64,000 nt of DNA from Cyanobacteriota bacterium (GTDB lineage Bacteria > Acidobacteriota > Vicinamibacteria > Vicinamibacterales > UBA2999). A program made the position numbers and the translations under genes. A model generated the notes under the pieces. It did not search any database, was not told where the DNA came from, and saw only the letters and a list, made by a program, of their open reading frames with translations. The stretch is from NCBI GenBank assembly GCA_019752015.1, contig JAIEMQ010000042.1:1-64000 (forward strand), written 5' to 3'. Of this stretch, positions 51,714-61,204 are shown piece by piece; position 1 is the stretch's first letter; each line of letters begins with the position of its first letter.

Positions 51714-52355
51714 TCAGCTCTTGACCGGGCCGCCGAACGCGCTCTGGTAGTCGGCCATCGCGGCCATCACGACCTTGAGCGCGTGATCCCTTTCGTAGAT
51801 GCGATCGACCTTGGTCGGCGTCTCCACGCCGGGCATCATCTTGTAGGTCGAGAAGTAATGCTGCAGGCGTTCGACCAGCACCGGCGGCACGTCGCTCAGG
51901 CCGCGCGCCTCGCCCCAGACGTAGTCGCCCTCGAGCACCGCGATGATTTTGTCGTCGGCTTCGCCGCGATCGATCATCTGCAGCCCGCCGATGACGCGGC
52001 AGCGCACGATGATCTCGTTGCGGGTGATGGCGCGCTCGCTCAACACGCAAATGTCGAGCGGGTCGCCGTCACCGCGCTTCGATCCAGGCGCGAGTTTGCA
52101 GACGCGTTCGGCGCAATAAGTGCGCGGGATGAAACCATACAGGGCGGGATGCTGCGCCGACGTGCGCTGCGGCCGGTCGACGCGCAGGTAGCCCGACACC
52201 TTGTCGACTTCGTACTTCATCAGATCGAACGGCGTGATCTCGATGTACGCGTTCAGCACGCCGGGCGGCTCGGGGCCGACGTCGAGGCCATGCCACGGAT
52301 GAGGGCGGAACTGGAATACGGAATTGCGGCGCTCAACCAGGCGCTTCTTGGCCAT
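51714..52355 (-). CDS. ppa: Inorganic pyrophosphatase (family I)
   Basis: 213 aa. Core motif [13 protein letters not shown] carries the metal-binding aspartates, YGFIPRTYC the substrate residues, and the later [26 protein letters not shown] the rest of the family I fold. Ends 7 nt from the SnoaL-like gene, convergent. Confidence 0.95.
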   Translation of the reverse strand: MAKKRLVERRNSVFQFRPHPWHGLDVGPEPPGVLNAYIEITPFDLMKYEVDKVSGYLRVDRPQRTSAQHPALYGFIPRTYCAERVCKLAPGSKRGDGDPLDICVLSERAITRNEIIVRCRVIGGLQMIDRGEADDKIIAVLEGDYVWGEARGLSDVPPVLVERLQHYFSTYKMMPGVETPTKVDRIYERDHALKVVMAAMADYQSAFGGPVKS

Positions 52356-52418
52356 CAGCTCTAGCTTACCGGGAGCCGGGAAACTGGAAACTGGAAACCG
52401 GAAAGTTCCCGTGGCATC

Positions 52419-52435
52419 ATAGGGGGTGGGGGTAT
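52419..52435. promoter_or_regulatory. Candidate CsoR operator / G-rich RBS before copZ
   Basis: ATAGGGGGTGGGGGTAT is mirror-symmetric and G-tracted like CsoR/RcnR operators, and ends 3 nt before copZ's ATG, so it also overlaps the ribosome-binding site. A csoR-type gene closes the operon. Confidence 0.45.
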
Positions 52436-52438
52436 CAG

Positions 52439-52648
52439 ATGTCAGATAAAACCATCACCATTTCCGGCATGTCCTGCGGCGGCTGCGTCAACAGCCTGAC
52501 CCGCGTCCTCACGGCCGTGCCCGGTATCGAGCCGCTCAAGGTTGAGGTCGGCAAGGCGCAGCTGCGCATCGACGATACACGCGTGTCGGCGCAGACGGTG
52601 AAGGACGCCGTTGAGCGCGCCGGCTTCAAGGTGACGGCGGAGGCGTAA
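52439..52648 (+). CDS. copZ: Copper chaperone (HMA domain)
   Basis: 69 aa with the metal motif GMSCGGCVN (Cys13, Cys16). It should hand Cu(I) to the ATPase encoded next. The spacing is 1 nt to the copA start, and its expression is probably under CsoR. Confidence 0.93.
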   Translation: MSDKTITISGMSCGGCVNSLTRVLTAVPGIEPLKVEVGKAQLRIDDTRVSAQTVKDAVERAGFKVTAEA

Positions 52649-52649
52649 C

Positions 52650-55046
52650 GTGCCGACCGCTCAAGACCTCAAGACCTCAGGACCGCAAGACCTCAAAATT
52701 ACGCTGCCGGTAGAAGGCATGACGTGCGCCGCATGCCAGGCGAACGTGCAGCGGGCCCTGACGGCGGCGCCGGGAGTGGCGAAAGCCGCGGTCAACCTCA
52801 TGACGCACGAGGCGACGGTTCACTACGATCCGGCGGCGACCTCACCGTCACAGCTCGTGGCGGCCATCAACGACACCGGCTACGTTTCTCGCCTGCCCGC
52901 GGTCGATGCGCAGGCCGGCGCGGAAGACGACGCGCGAGAGCGAAAGCAAGCGCGCGAATACGCCTCCCTGCTGACCAAGTCGATGGTCAGCCTGATCCTC
53001 GGCGCGTTCGCCATGATCGCGTCCATGCCATTGATGGGAGGCGGCGTCCACGGCGAGCATTCCGGCGATCCGCTGATCGCGTGGACCATGCGCGTGCTCG
53101 ATCCGCCACTCCGGCGAATGCTCCCGGGCCTCTACGCGATCGATCCGTCAACGCTGCTGTTCGTGCTGCTCGTCGCGACGACCTTCGTCATGGCATGGGC
53201 CGGCCGGCACTTCTACGTTCGCGCGTGGAAAGGACTGCTCCACCGCAACGCGGACATGAACACGTTGATTGCAATCGGCACAGGCGCGGCGTTTCTCTAT
53301 TCGGTGGCCGCCACCTACGCGCCCGAGGTATTCGCGTCCAATGGTGAACGGGTCGACGTCTATTACGAAGCGGTCATCATCATCATCGCGCTCGTGCTGC
53401 TCGGCAACGCGATGGAAGCACGCGCGAAACGAAACACGACGCGGGCGCTGCGCCTACTCGCCAAATTGCAGCCCGCGACGGCACGCGTGCGCCGCGGAAA
53501 CGAGGACGTCGACGTTGCGATCGCCGACGTGCAGAGCGGTGACCTGATCATCGTGCGCCCCGGTGAACGCATCCCTGTCGACGGTCTTGTGAAGTCGGGA
53601 CGCGGAGCGGTCGACGAGTCAATGCTGACCGGCGAGTCCATTCCGGTCGAGAAGCAGCCGGGCGATCGCGTCATCGGCGCCACGATCAACAACTCCGGAT
53701 CGCTCGAGATCGAGGCCACCAGCCTCGGCTCGTCGAGCGTGCTGGCGCGCATCGTGACGTTGATGAAGGAAGCGCAAGGATCGCAGGCGCCGATTCAGCG
53801 CCTCGCCGACCGGATCTCCGCGGTGTTCGTGCCGGCGGTCGTGTCGATCGCGATCGCAACCTTCGCAGCGTGGATGCTGATCCCCGACGAGCCGTCGTTC
53901 GCACCGGCGCTGACGGCCGCCGTCGCCGTCCTGATCATCGCATGCCCGTGCGCAATGGGTCTCGCCGTACCCACGGCGGTGATGGTGGCGAGCGGACGGG
54001 GCGCCGGTGCGGGCGTGTTGATCAAAGGCGGCGAACCGCTCGAGCGGCTGGCCGGCGTCGATACGGTGGTGTTCGACAAGACGGGCACGCTTACCGAAGG
54101 CCGTCCCGCCGTAGTGGATTCATTCGTCGTCGGCCAGGACACTGTGACGCTAATTGCTGCTGTCGAATCGAAGTCAGAACACCCACTCGCGAAGGCTGTA
54201 GTTGCATTTGCAAATCCGCCTGAAGGCGGACACCACCTGAAGGGCGGCGGACAGGTGGTGTCCGGCTTTAGCCGGATTGAGGTCGACGATTTCATGGCGA
54301 TCGCCGGTCGCGGTGTCTTCGCCACCGTTGATGGCCATCACGTCATCGTCGGAACGCAATCGTTGCTCGATGAATCGAACGTCGATACCAGTGCCATGTC
54401 TGCGACGCTGGCCGGTTGGGCGCCGAAGGCCTACACCGTTGTGCTCGCCGCCATCGACGGCAAGGCTGTCGCCGCTTTTGCGATTGCGGATACGTTGCGG
54501 CCGAATGCGAAGACGGTTGTGGAATCGCTGAAACGCCGCGGCCTGCGTGTGGTGATGCTGAGCGGCGATCGTCGAGTGACGGCGGAGGCGATCGCGACGC
54601 AAGCGGCCGTTGATGAAGTAATCGCCGAAGTCCTGCCCGAGGGCAAGGTGGAGGCGATCAAGTCGCTGCAGCGCGGCGGCCATGTTGTCGCGATGGTCGG
54701 CGACGGCTTGAATGACGCGCCGGCGCTGGCGCAAGCCGACATCGGCGTCGCGATGGCGTCGGGCACCGACATCGCGGGCGAGGCCGCATCGGTCACGCTG
54801 ATGCGCAGCGACCTGGCCGGCGTCGAACAGGCGCTCGTGCTCGCCCGCAAGACGATGCGCACCATGAAGCAGAACCTGTTCTGGGCGTTCGTCTACAACG
54901 TGGTGGGCATTCCAATCGCCGCCGGCGTGCTCTACCCCGCCTTCGGCATCCTGCTGAGCCCGATTCTCGCCAGCGCCGCCATGGCGTTCAGCTCGGTGAG
55001 CGTGGTGACCAACAGTCTTCGACTGAGAGGAGTCAGCCTGTCGTGA
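52650..55046 (+). CDS. copA: Cu(I)-exporting P1B-type ATPase
   Basis: 798 aa, GTG start. HMA motif GMTCAAC (23-29); P-type motifs TGES, CPC ([15 protein letters not shown], metal channel), DKTGTLTEG (phosphorylated Asp), HPLAKA and [10 protein letters not shown]. It exports Cu(I). Two oddities: residues 5-14 ([12 protein letters not shown]) come from an 8-bp tandem array (52661-52692), and in the nucleotide-binding domain about 22 residues ([13 protein letters not shown] and onward) come from a palindromic insertion (54213-54278). The frame remains open throughout. It ends overlapping csoR. Confidence 0.95.
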   Translation: MPTAQDLKTSGPQDLKITLPVEGMTCAACQANVQRALTAAPGVAKAAVNLMTHEATVHYDPAATSPSQLVAAINDTGYVSRLPAVDAQAGAEDDARERKQAREYASLLTKSMVSLILGAFAMIASMPLMGGGVHGEHSGDPLIAWTMRVLDPPLRRMLPGLYAIDPSTLLFVLLVATTFVMAWAGRHFYVRAWKGLLHRNADMNTLIAIGTGAAFLYSVAATYAPEVFASNGERVDVYYEAVIIIIALVLLGNAMEARAKRNTTRALRLLAKLQPATARVRRGNEDVDVAIADVQSGDLIIVRPGERIPVDGLVKSGRGAVDESMLTGESIPVEKQPGDRVIGATINNSGSLEIEATSLGSSSVLARIVTLMKEAQGSQAPIQRLADRISAVFVPAVVSIAIATFAAWMLIPDEPSFAPALTAAVAVLIIACPCAMGLAVPTAVMVASGRGAGAGVLIKGGEPLERLAGVDTVVFDKTGTLTEGRPAVVDSFVVGQDTVTLIAAVESKSEHPLAKAVVAFANPPEGGHHLKGGGQVVSGFSRIEVDDFMAIAGRGVFATVDGHHVIVGTQSLLDESNVDTSAMSATLAGWAPKAYTVVLAAIDGKAVAAFAIADTLRPNAKTVVESLKRRGLRVVMLSGDRRVTAEAIATQAAVDEVIAEVLPEGKVEAIKSLQRGGHVVAMVGDGLNDAPALAQADIGVAMASGTDIAGEAASVTLMRSDLAGVEQALVLARKTMRTMKQNLFWAFVYNVVGIPIAAGVLYPAFGILLSPILASAAMAFSSVSVVTNSLRLRGVSLS
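52661..52692. repeat. 8-bp tandem array (TCAAGACC) inside copA
   Basis: Four units (tcaagacc, tcaagacc, tcaggacc, gcaagacc) are translated near the CopA N-terminus. Reverse complement of the array at 12518-12549. Confidence 0.88.
54213..54278. repeat. 66-bp palindromic element in frame in copA
   Basis: Arms 54213-54239 and 54252-54278 are near-perfect reverse complements around a short AAGGGCGGCGGA centre. 66 bp equals 22 codons, so the reading frame is kept. It is related to the 33886-33971 family (CCGCCT..AGGCGG arms). Confidence 0.88.
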
Positions 55047-55366
55047 AAGCGCCCGCCTCCGCTACAGCTACGGCGGGTAAATACGCCGTCGCCGTTGAAC
55101 CAGACATCAAGGACGCGAATCTGAAGCGGCTGCGCCGCATCGAGGGGCAGATTCGCGGCCTGCAGAAGATGGTGGAAGAGGATCGCTACTGCCCGGAGAT
55201 CATCACGCAGATTGCGTCGGTGCAGGAGGCGCTGCGCGGCGTCGGGCGGCAGCTGCTGCGCAATCACCTCAAACACTGCGCCACGACCGCGATCAAGAAA
55301 GGTCCGGCCGATGCCGACCGGACCTATGACGAACTGTTGGAGTTGATTACTTCAATAAGTCGATAG
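55043..55366 (+). CDS. csoR: CsoR/RcnR-family metal-sensing repressor
   Basis: 107 aa, GTG start overlapping the copA stop. The fold [38 protein letters not shown] is typical; the Cu(I) ligands are Cys in RYCPEI and His/Cys in NHLKHCAT, giving the C-H-C set of copper-sensing CsoR. It would derepress copZ-copA-csoR when copper binds. An Ala-rich 20-residue N-terminal extension is extra. Its 3' end overlaps the convergent M49-like gene by 20 bp. Confidence 0.93.
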   Translation: MKAPASATATAGKYAVAVEPDIKDANLKRLRRIEGQIRGLQKMVEEDRYCPEIITQIASVQEALRGVGRQLLRNHLKHCATTAIKKGPADADRTYDELLELITSISR

Positions 55367-57053
55367 CCGTGACGAAGCGCGGCTCGATGTCCACGGGCAC
55401 CGCGGTCAGCTTGTCGAGCACTGCTTTCGCCTGCGGCCGCAACACGCCGAGCGTGTCGATCATCTGTTTCGCCCTGGCGTAGCTGCCTTCCGCCTGCAGC
55501 GTCATGATCTCGCGCGTCAGCGCAGTCACGCCGCCGCGAATCTTCGCGGCGTCGACACTGAACGTGCCGTCGCCATTCACCTTGAACGCGCCCTGGTCGA
55601 CCAGGTAATTCAACTGGATGGCCTGGCCGCGGCCATGGGCTTCGTTGACGCCAAAGCGCAGCGAGCGGAACGCCGACGCCAGGAACGTCGTGTACATCGT
55701 CTTCTCGAACGACTTGTCCAACTGCCCCTTGTCGACGAGGAACTGCAGCGCGAACAAGCCGGAGATATCGGCCTTCGCCTCTTCAATCGTGCTGTAGGTA
55801 TCCTTCAGCTCCTGCCGCACCGTCGTCGTGCGGCCGCCGACGGTGATGTCGTGCGGCCCGAGGCCGTGCATCATTTCGTGCATCAGGATGTGCGTGAAGA
55901 ACGCGTCGAACGCGACGTTGCCCTGGTCGCCCGAGGCCAATGCCACTTTCGAGATCGGCATCAGCACCTTGTCGAACTTCGCCTGCTGATTGTTCTTCAG
56001 CATCACGCGCTTGCTGCCCTTGTCGCGGATGACGCGCTCGTCGTTGGGCAGGTTGAACGCTGCGGTCTGGACGCCGCGATTGCCGTCCCCGGCGGAGAAC
56101 ACGGTGTTGACGACGGCGATCGGCGCGAGCGCGCCGAGCTTCGGGTTGCGATACTTCGGGTCGATCGGCAGGTTGTTCTCGATCTCCTGCAGCGCGCCGG
56201 AAAATTTCTGCAGCTTGTCGGACTCGGCCTTGTCCTTGACGGTGATGAAGGCCTCGAACGCGGCCTTGTAGTTGAACCACTCGTCCTCGTAGACCTCGTA
56301 GGGGCCAATCGTCGGCTCGATCGTCGCATCGAGCTCCATCCACTTCACGTCGCTGTCGTAATAGTCGTTCGAGACGAATGCCGCCGCCCGCGACTCGAGG
56401 AACGCCTTCAGCGTCGGCTGGGCGGTGGCCGCCGCGGCGGCGCGCAGGTGCTGCGCCGCGATCGACAGCGCTCCCTGGTATTCCGTGCTGTACGGGACGG
56501 TGATGAATCTGCCGTCGGGTCCGCGGCGAATGGTGTGGAAGAAGCCGGTCGCTTTCGTCTTCTCAGCGGCGCCGAGCGAGTTGATCCACTTCTCCACTTC
56601 CGCCCTGGTTGCGCCTTCCGGATAGTAATTGCCCGACGCGGGTTTCTCCGGCGCGCCAGGAATGAATGCCGCGTTGTGATCGAGCCGGCTCCACGGACCC
56701 TTGTTGATCAGGAATTCGTGCAGCCGCGCCTTGCCGAGCGGCGACTCGTCCTTGATCAGGCGGTAGAGCATCGACTCGTTGCCGGCCCACACCTGCTCGA
56801 GAAAGAGCGCGTCCATCACTTGCGCGGCGCGCACCATGTGCGCGAGCGCGTCATGCTCGTTGGCGGGCAGCGCCGTGATGTCGGCGGTCAGATCGGTCGG
56901 CGCGAACCGCGCCGATTTCGACTGCAGATCGGAGACGCCCTTATCGACCGCCGGCGCGGGCGGCGGCGGCGGCGTCGAAGGCGCCTGCGCGCGGCACGCC
57001 GCGAGAGTTGCGATTAACGACGCCGAAGCGACCGCCATACCCACTCGACCCAT
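55347..57053 (-). CDS. DPP III-like (M49-type) zinc metallopeptidase lipoprotein
   Basis: 568 aa from ATG 57053, giving signal MAVASASLIATLAAC with a lipobox cysteine. The zinc site is HEMMHGLGPH (392-401) with the following EEAKAD (424-429) supplying the third ligand. M49 enzymes classically have HEXXGH and EECRAD; here there is HEXXH with a shortened spacing, so it belongs to a divergent branch. NYYPEGATRAEVEKW and a long helical N-terminal half resemble bacterial DPP III. It probably cleaves peptides at the cell surface. Confidence 0.8.
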   Translation of the reverse strand: MGRVGMAVASASLIATLAACRAQAPSTPPPPPAPAVDKGVSDLQSKSARFAPTDLTADITALPANEHDALAHMVRAAQVMDALFLEQVWAGNESMLYRLIKDESPLGKARLHEFLINKGPWSRLDHNAAFIPGAPEKPASGNYYPEGATRAEVEKWINSLGAAEKTKATGFFHTIRRGPDGRFITVPYSTEYQGALSIAAQHLRAAAAATAQPTLKAFLESRAAAFVSNDYYDSDVKWMELDATIEPTIGPYEVYEDEWFNYKAAFEAFITVKDKAESDKLQKFSGALQEIENNLPIDPKYRNPKLGALAPIAVVNTVFSAGDGNRGVQTAAFNLPNDERVIRDKGSKRVMLKNNQQAKFDKVLMPISKVALASGDQGNVAFDAFFTHILMHEMMHGLGPHDITVGGRTTTVRQELKDTYSTIEEAKADISGLFALQFLVDKGQLDKSFEKTMYTTFLASAFRSLRFGVNEAHGRGQAIQLNYLVDQGAFKVNGDGTFSVDAAKIRGGVTALTREIMTLQAEGSYARAKQMIDTLGVLRPQAKAVLDKLTAVPVDIEPRFVTAIDLLK

Positions 57054-57069
57054 GAACGAATCCTTGTCA

Positions 57070-57621
57070 TCAGTGAACGCCGGACGAACCATGCAGCATC
57101 GACGGCTCGGCACCGAGACGGCGAATCGCGGTCTCCCACATCGTCTCCGCCGATGTTTCGAAAATCAGGTCGGTCTGCACCGGCGCCAGCAGCCACGAGC
57201 CCTGCGCGAGCTCGACATCCAGCTGGCCCGCGCCCCAGCCCGAATAGCCGACGACCATGCGCACGGCCGGATCCGGCGGCGACTCGAGCGTGCGCCGCAC
57301 CGTGGTCGGCGACGCCGACAGATAGACGCCTTTCAGGATTTCCAGCGCCTCGGGATCCAGATCCTCGCTGGCGGTGAGAATCCACGCGCGCGTTGGCTCG
57401 ACCGGGCCACCGGTGAAGAGATGCAACGCCGGATGAATGTCGAGCGGATCGTCGGCCGTCACGATCGACACCGCCGGCTCATCCATGCGGCGATTCAACA
57501 CCAGGCCAAACGCGCCATGCGCGGTGTACTCGGCCAGCAGGACCACGGTCTTGGAAAAATTCGGATCGATCATCTGCGGCATGGAGACCAGCAGGACCGG
57601 GGCGAGGGACTCGTTCGCCAT
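57070..57621 (-). CDS. YqgE/AlgH family protein (UPF0301)
   Basis: 183 aa. FSKTVVLLAEYTAHGAFGLVLNRRM, LFTGGPVEPTRAWILT, YLSASPTTVRRTL and GYSGWGAGQLDVELAQGSWLLAP are family hallmarks. Function unsettled (AlgH was linked to alginate control in Pseudomonas). It is 16 nt from the peptidase gene start, so both may be cotranscribed. Confidence 0.93.
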   Translation of the reverse strand: MANESLAPVLLVSMPQMIDPNFSKTVVLLAEYTAHGAFGLVLNRRMDEPAVSIVTADDPLDIHPALHLFTGGPVEPTRAWILTASEDLDPEALEILKGVYLSASPTTVRRTLESPPDPAVRMVVGYSGWGAGQLDVELAQGSWLLAPVQTDLIFETSAETMWETAIRRLGAEPSMLHGSSGVH

Positions 57622-57655
57622 GAACTGATACTAACAGAGCTATCGCGCGTCCCGA

Positions 57656-58075
57656 TCAGCCGGCGGCGACCTGCGCGGCGATCTTCGTCCTGATGTCGCC
57701 GGGGATCGGCGCCGAGCGGCGGGCCCTGGTGTCGAAGCAGACTTCGACGGCCTTCTGCGTGGCACAGTGCGTCATGCTGTCGCTGGAGTAGAGGCGCAGC
57801 TCGTAGCTGTAGCTCTTGTCGCCGACACGAGTAAACGCTCCGCTCACCAGGATCAGCTCGCCGGCTTTCAGCTCCCGATGGAAGTCGATCGTCATCGTCG
57901 CGACGACGCCGCCGAGACCACGCGACTGCAACTCCGCAAGCGAGATGCCGGCCTTCGCGAGCATGTGCCAGCCGGCATCGTCGAAGAACGCGGCATAGTG
58001 CCGCACGTTCATGTGCCCGTAAACATCGCAGTGCGCCGGCATCACGATGCCGCGGCTCAGCTCGTGCCAGATCAT
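57656..58075 (-). CDS. Hotdog-fold acyl-CoA thioesterase
   Basis: 139 aa 4HBT type: PAHCDVYGHMNVRHYAAFFDDA contains the catalytic Asp-x-x-x-H-M-N pattern; then IDFHRELKAGELILVSGAFTRVGDKSYSYELRLY. It cleaves acyl-CoA, substrate unknown. The rraA-like gene ends 4 nt before its start. Confidence 0.9.
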   Translation of the reverse strand: MIWHELSRGIVMPAHCDVYGHMNVRHYAAFFDDAGWHMLAKAGISLAELQSRGLGGVVATMTIDFHRELKAGELILVSGAFTRVGDKSYSYELRLYSSDSMTHCATQKAVEVCFDTRARRSAPIPGDIRTKIAAQVAAG

Positions 58076-58079
58076 GCGC

Positions 58080-58787
58080 TCAGCCCTTTTTCTTGAACGC
58101 GTCGTATCGCGCCTGCGTCTCGGCGTTCGCGGGATACAGCCCGGGCAACGGCACGCCCCGCTCGATCTCCGTCATGATCCAGCCTTCGAGGCGCTCCTGC
58201 TCGACGGCGAGCGGCACGATGTCGTCGACCATCGCGGCGGGAAGCACCACCGCCCCGTCCTGATCGGCGACGATCACGTCGTTCGGAAACACCGCCACGC
58301 CGCCGCAACCGATCGGCTGTTGCCAGTCGACGAACGTCAGCCCCGCAACCGATGGCGGCGCGGCAACACCAGCCGCCCAAATCGGCAATCCCGTTGAGAG
58401 CACACCCGCCACGTCGCGCACGGCGCCATCGCTCACGAGCGCCGTCACGCCGCGCTTCGCCATGCGCGCGCAGAGGATGTCGCCCCAGAAGCCCGCGTCC
58501 TTGCAGCCGTTGGCGTCGATCACGGCAATGCATCCCGCCGGCATGTCTTCGATCGCCGCGCGCGTGGATTTCGGCGAGCTCCACGATGCCGGCGTCGCGA
58601 GGTCCTCGCGCGCCGGAATGAAACGCACGGTAAACGCGCGCCCGGCCACGCGTGGGGTGCCCGGCGCCAGCGGGAACGCGCCGCGGATCCACACGTTGCG
58701 CAGGCCCTTCTTGAGCAGGATCGTCGTCAATGTTGCGGTGCTCACGGCGGCAAGCGACTGCAAGGCTGAACCCTGAGGTCCGGTCAT
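58080..58787 (-). CDS. RraA-like / HMG aldolase-type protein
   Basis: 235 aa. GLPIWAAGVAAPPSVAGLTFVDWQQPIGCGGVAVFPNDVIVADQDGAVVLPAAMVDDI is the RraA fold, and SDGAVRDVAGVLSTGLP is its DGxxRD motif, where Arg and Asp bind pyruvate/metal in 4-hydroxy-4-methyl-2-oxoglutarate aldolases. The presence of these residues favours an aldolase or decarboxylase over the RNase E inhibitor role. Confidence 0.9.
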   Translation of the reverse strand: MTGPQGSALQSLAAVSTATLTTILLKKGLRNVWIRGAFPLAPGTPRVAGRAFTVRFIPAREDLATPASWSSPKSTRAAIEDMPAGCIAVIDANGCKDAGFWGDILCARMAKRGVTALVSDGAVRDVAGVLSTGLPIWAAGVAAPPSVAGLTFVDWQQPIGCGGVAVFPNDVIVADQDGAVVLPAAMVDDIVPLAVEQERLEGWIMTEIERGVPLPGLYPANAETQARYDAFKKKG

Positions 58788-58831
58788 GGCGACAGTTTAG
58801 TGTGGGAAGGGCCGGAACAATCGGACCAGAG

Positions 58832-59083
58832 TTACAGCATCGACCAGCTGGCGGCGAACATCGCGAGGAACGCCAGCGGCGCGACCGCGGCGTTCTTGCC
58901 GCCGTTCAGGCGAATGCTGATCGCCGTCAACAGGAGCGCCGCCGTCGCGAGCATCACGGCGCCGGCGAGATCCTCGGCGCGCGTGTTGCCGGAATCGGCG
59001 ACGAAGCGGTAGAACAGCGAGCCGAGTACCGACGGCCCCAGCCAGATCCCCGCCTTCAAGAGGTCTTCAACTTGGTCGAGCAT
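58832..59083 (-). CDS. Small hypothetical membrane protein
   Basis: 83 aa with three hydrophobic stretches (WLGPSVLGSLFYRFV, LAGAVMLATAALLLTAISI, APLAFLAMFAASWSML). No recognisable family; the ATG has no obvious strong RBS. It stands between two intergenic gaps. Confidence 0.65.
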   Translation of the reverse strand: MLDQVEDLLKAGIWLGPSVLGSLFYRFVADSGNTRAEDLAGAVMLATAALLLTAISIRLNGGKNAAVAPLAFLAMFAASWSML

Positions 59084-59114
59084 GATTCAATTGTGGGAGC
59101 CCGGCCATTTTAAC

Positions 59115-59606
59115 TCATCCGCGGCGATGGGTAACCACATTGAAGCGCTCGTCCGGCGTTGGTGCGCTGAAGTGAGAAGCAACCAGGTCGAAGTCCGCCT
59201 CGGTGGTCCATTTCGTCCCCGCAGGCAGGTGCGCGCTCCGCGCCTTGAGCTGTGCCTTACAGAGGTCCTCGGGGATGTCGAGGAAGTGCAGCTCGTGATC
59301 CACGCCGGCCTCGTCGATGATCGAGCGGAACCACGCGCGCTGGTTCACGGTATTGCCCGGGAAATCGAGGACCACCGACACACCGCGCTTGAGTAACTCC
59401 ACGACGTACGGCTTGAGCGTCCGGTTGATGCGGCCTGAATACTCGATGTACGACGCGACGTTGACGATGAGGTTCGGATAGAGCGCGTCGAGCCATTGGT
59501 CCTGGACGAACAGCATGGCGTTCTCGGTCGCGGCGAGCTGCCGCGCGAGGGTCGACTTGCCCGCCGCCATCTTGCCCGTGAAGAAGAACAGCTTGCCGGC
59601 GCTCAC
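59115..59606 (-). CDS. P-loop kinase-like ATPase (AAA/zeta-toxin-like)
   Basis: 163 aa from a GTG at 59606 overlapping the upstream gene stop. FFFTGKMAAGKSTLARQL is Walker A near the N-terminus; VVLDFPGNTVNQRAWF is a probable catalytic strand and HELHFLDIPEDLCKAQLKAR a lid with arginines. This matches small kinases related to chloramphenicol phosphotransferase or zeta toxins. Substrate unknown. Confidence 0.82.
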   Translation of the reverse strand: MSAGKLFFFTGKMAAGKSTLARQLAATENAMLFVQDQWLDALYPNLIVNVASYIEYSGRINRTLKPYVVELLKRGVSVVLDFPGNTVNQRAWFRSIIDEAGVDHELHFLDIPEDLCKAQLKARSAHLPAGTKWTTEADFDLVASHFSAPTPDERFNVVTHRRG

Positions 59607-60421
59607 TGGAATCGCTTGTTCAGATCCGCAAACGGCACTGCCGCCGCAAGGCCCTTGAACGTGCCGTGTTGCGCGATCTCGGTCGCGGCGCGAAGAAATC
59701 CCGTCCACGCCGCGCGCGCCAATGCGCCGCCGACGCTGATCCGGCGCACGCCGAGCGCGGCAAGATCCGCGACGGTTGCGAAGTCGGCGCCGACGAGGAC
59801 GTTGACCGGCTTCGGCGCGATCGCCTGTACCACCGCGGAAATATCCTGATGGCTGCGAATGCCGGGTGCATACAGACAATCCGCGCCCGCCTCCGCGTAC
59901 GCGGTGATTCGCCGGATTGTTTCCTTGAGATCGGGCCGGCCGACAATGAATCCCTCGCTGCGCCCCGTCAGGACAGTCTGCAATCCGCTCTGATCGATCG
60001 CGGCGCGCGCGGCCCGCACTCGCTCAACCGACAGATCGAAATCGAAGAGCGGCTGTGACGAATCGCCAGTCGAGTCCTCGATCGAGATGCCGGCAATGCC
60101 GGTCGTAATCGCGCGCGCGACGTTGGCGGCAACCCCCGCCGGCTCGATCGCAAACCCGCCCTCGAAATCGCCGTTGACCGGAACATCAACGCTTGCGGCG
60201 ATCACCCGGAAGTGCTCAATCGCATCGTCGAGCGAGACCGCATTGTCGGACTTGCCCTGCGACCACGCGAATCCGGAGCTGGTCGTGGCCAGCGCCGGGA
60301 AGCCGAGCTGCGCGAGCACACGCGCGCTGCCGATGTCCCATGGGTTCGGGATCACAAAGCAGCCGGACTCGTGAAGCCGGCGAAACGAGTCGTATCGATC
60401 AAGTGCTGATGTCATAGCCAT
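59603..60421 (-). CDS. Isocitrate lyase/PEP mutase-family enzyme
   Basis: 272 aa. IPNPWDIGSARVLAQLGFPALATTSSGFAW, NGDFEGGFA (Asp for Mg2+), GIAGISIEDSTGD and ADCLYAPGIRS show the PEP mutase/2-methylisocitrate lyase barrel. The catalytic KKCGH lid of isocitrate lyases is replaced by LTGRSEGFIVG, so it is not a glyoxylate-cycle lyase and may act on a C-P or C-C bond of an unknown substrate. Confidence 0.88.
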   Translation of the reverse strand: MAMTSALDRYDSFRRLHESGCFVIPNPWDIGSARVLAQLGFPALATTSSGFAWSQGKSDNAVSLDDAIEHFRVIAASVDVPVNGDFEGGFAIEPAGVAANVARAITTGIAGISIEDSTGDSSQPLFDFDLSVERVRAARAAIDQSGLQTVLTGRSEGFIVGRPDLKETIRRITAYAEAGADCLYAPGIRSHQDISAVVQAIAPKPVNVLVGADFATVADLAALGVRRISVGGALARAAWTGFLRAATEIAQHGTFKGLAAAVPFADLNKRFQ

Positions 60422-60424
60422 TGC

Positions 60425-61204
60425 TCATCGCGGCCAGGTCGTCCTCAGAACATCCTGAAAGAACGCGTCCAGCCGCCCAGGATCGGCCTGCGCGACCGGC
60501 ACACTATGACCGGCATCCTCGAGACGCGCGAGCTCGGCGTCGATGAATGCGCCGATCACGGGGATGCCCGGTCCGCTATCGAGCTCCGCGCCGGACCGTT
60601 TCGCGGCCAGCAACTCGTCGATCGCGACTCGCAATTCGCCAGAGGGAACGATGGCATCCAACAGTGTCTGAAACTCGATCGGCACCAGCCCGCGTTGTTG
60701 CTCGATCCATCGCATCGCCAGCAGGGGCCGCAGCACGTAAAAGTACTTCTTGCGGCGAACGACGTCCCCGCTCAGATACTCACGACGGTTGTTCTTTGCC
60801 ATGTTGTGATAGTGAAAGAACGTCGCCCGCGGCGAATAGAACTTGGCCGCGAGCTGGCGCAGACCGTGCGCGACGTCGCCGCGCTGCCGATAGACGATCG
60901 GGCTCTGCAGCCACTCGAGCAGCGGCGGGTTTGACTTGCGAAGCAATCCGAGCGCCTTGCGCAGATCCCAGCCACTGACATCGAGGTCTCCGGTGATCGG
61001 CTTCTCGATCACGTCCGGTTTGTTCAGATCGACGGACAGGTACCAGTCCGTCGGCCGCACATAGATAAATCGCACGTCGTAATCGCTGTCGGTGGATTCG
61101 AATCCCCACGCGCGGCTGCCCGATTCGATGGCGAGACAGATCACACAGCGCTCGTCACGCTCGATCTCTGCGAGCGCCTGTTCGATCTGTTCGGCGATTG
61201 TCAT
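60425..61204 (-). CDS. Predicted nucleotidyltransferase (COG3541)
   Basis: 259 aa from ATG 61204 overlapping queG. The N-terminus has AIESGSRAWGFESTDSDYDVRFIYVRP, the GS..xG..S.DSDxD polymerase-beta-like motif with two acidic metal ligands. KPDVIEKPITGDLDVSGWDLRKALGLLRKSNPPLLEWLQSPIVY is diagnostic of this uncharacterised family. Substrate unknown. Confidence 0.9.
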   Translation of the reverse strand: MTIAEQIEQALAEIERDERCVICLAIESGSRAWGFESTDSDYDVRFIYVRPTDWYLSVDLNKPDVIEKPITGDLDVSGWDLRKALGLLRKSNPPLLEWLQSPIVYRQRGDVAHGLRQLAAKFYSPRATFFHYHNMAKNNRREYLSGDVVRRKKYFYVLRPLLAMRWIEQQRGLVPIEFQTLLDAIVPSGELRVAIDELLAAKRSGAELDSGPGIPVIGAFIDAELARLEDAGHSVPVAQADPGRLDAFFQDVLRTTWPR

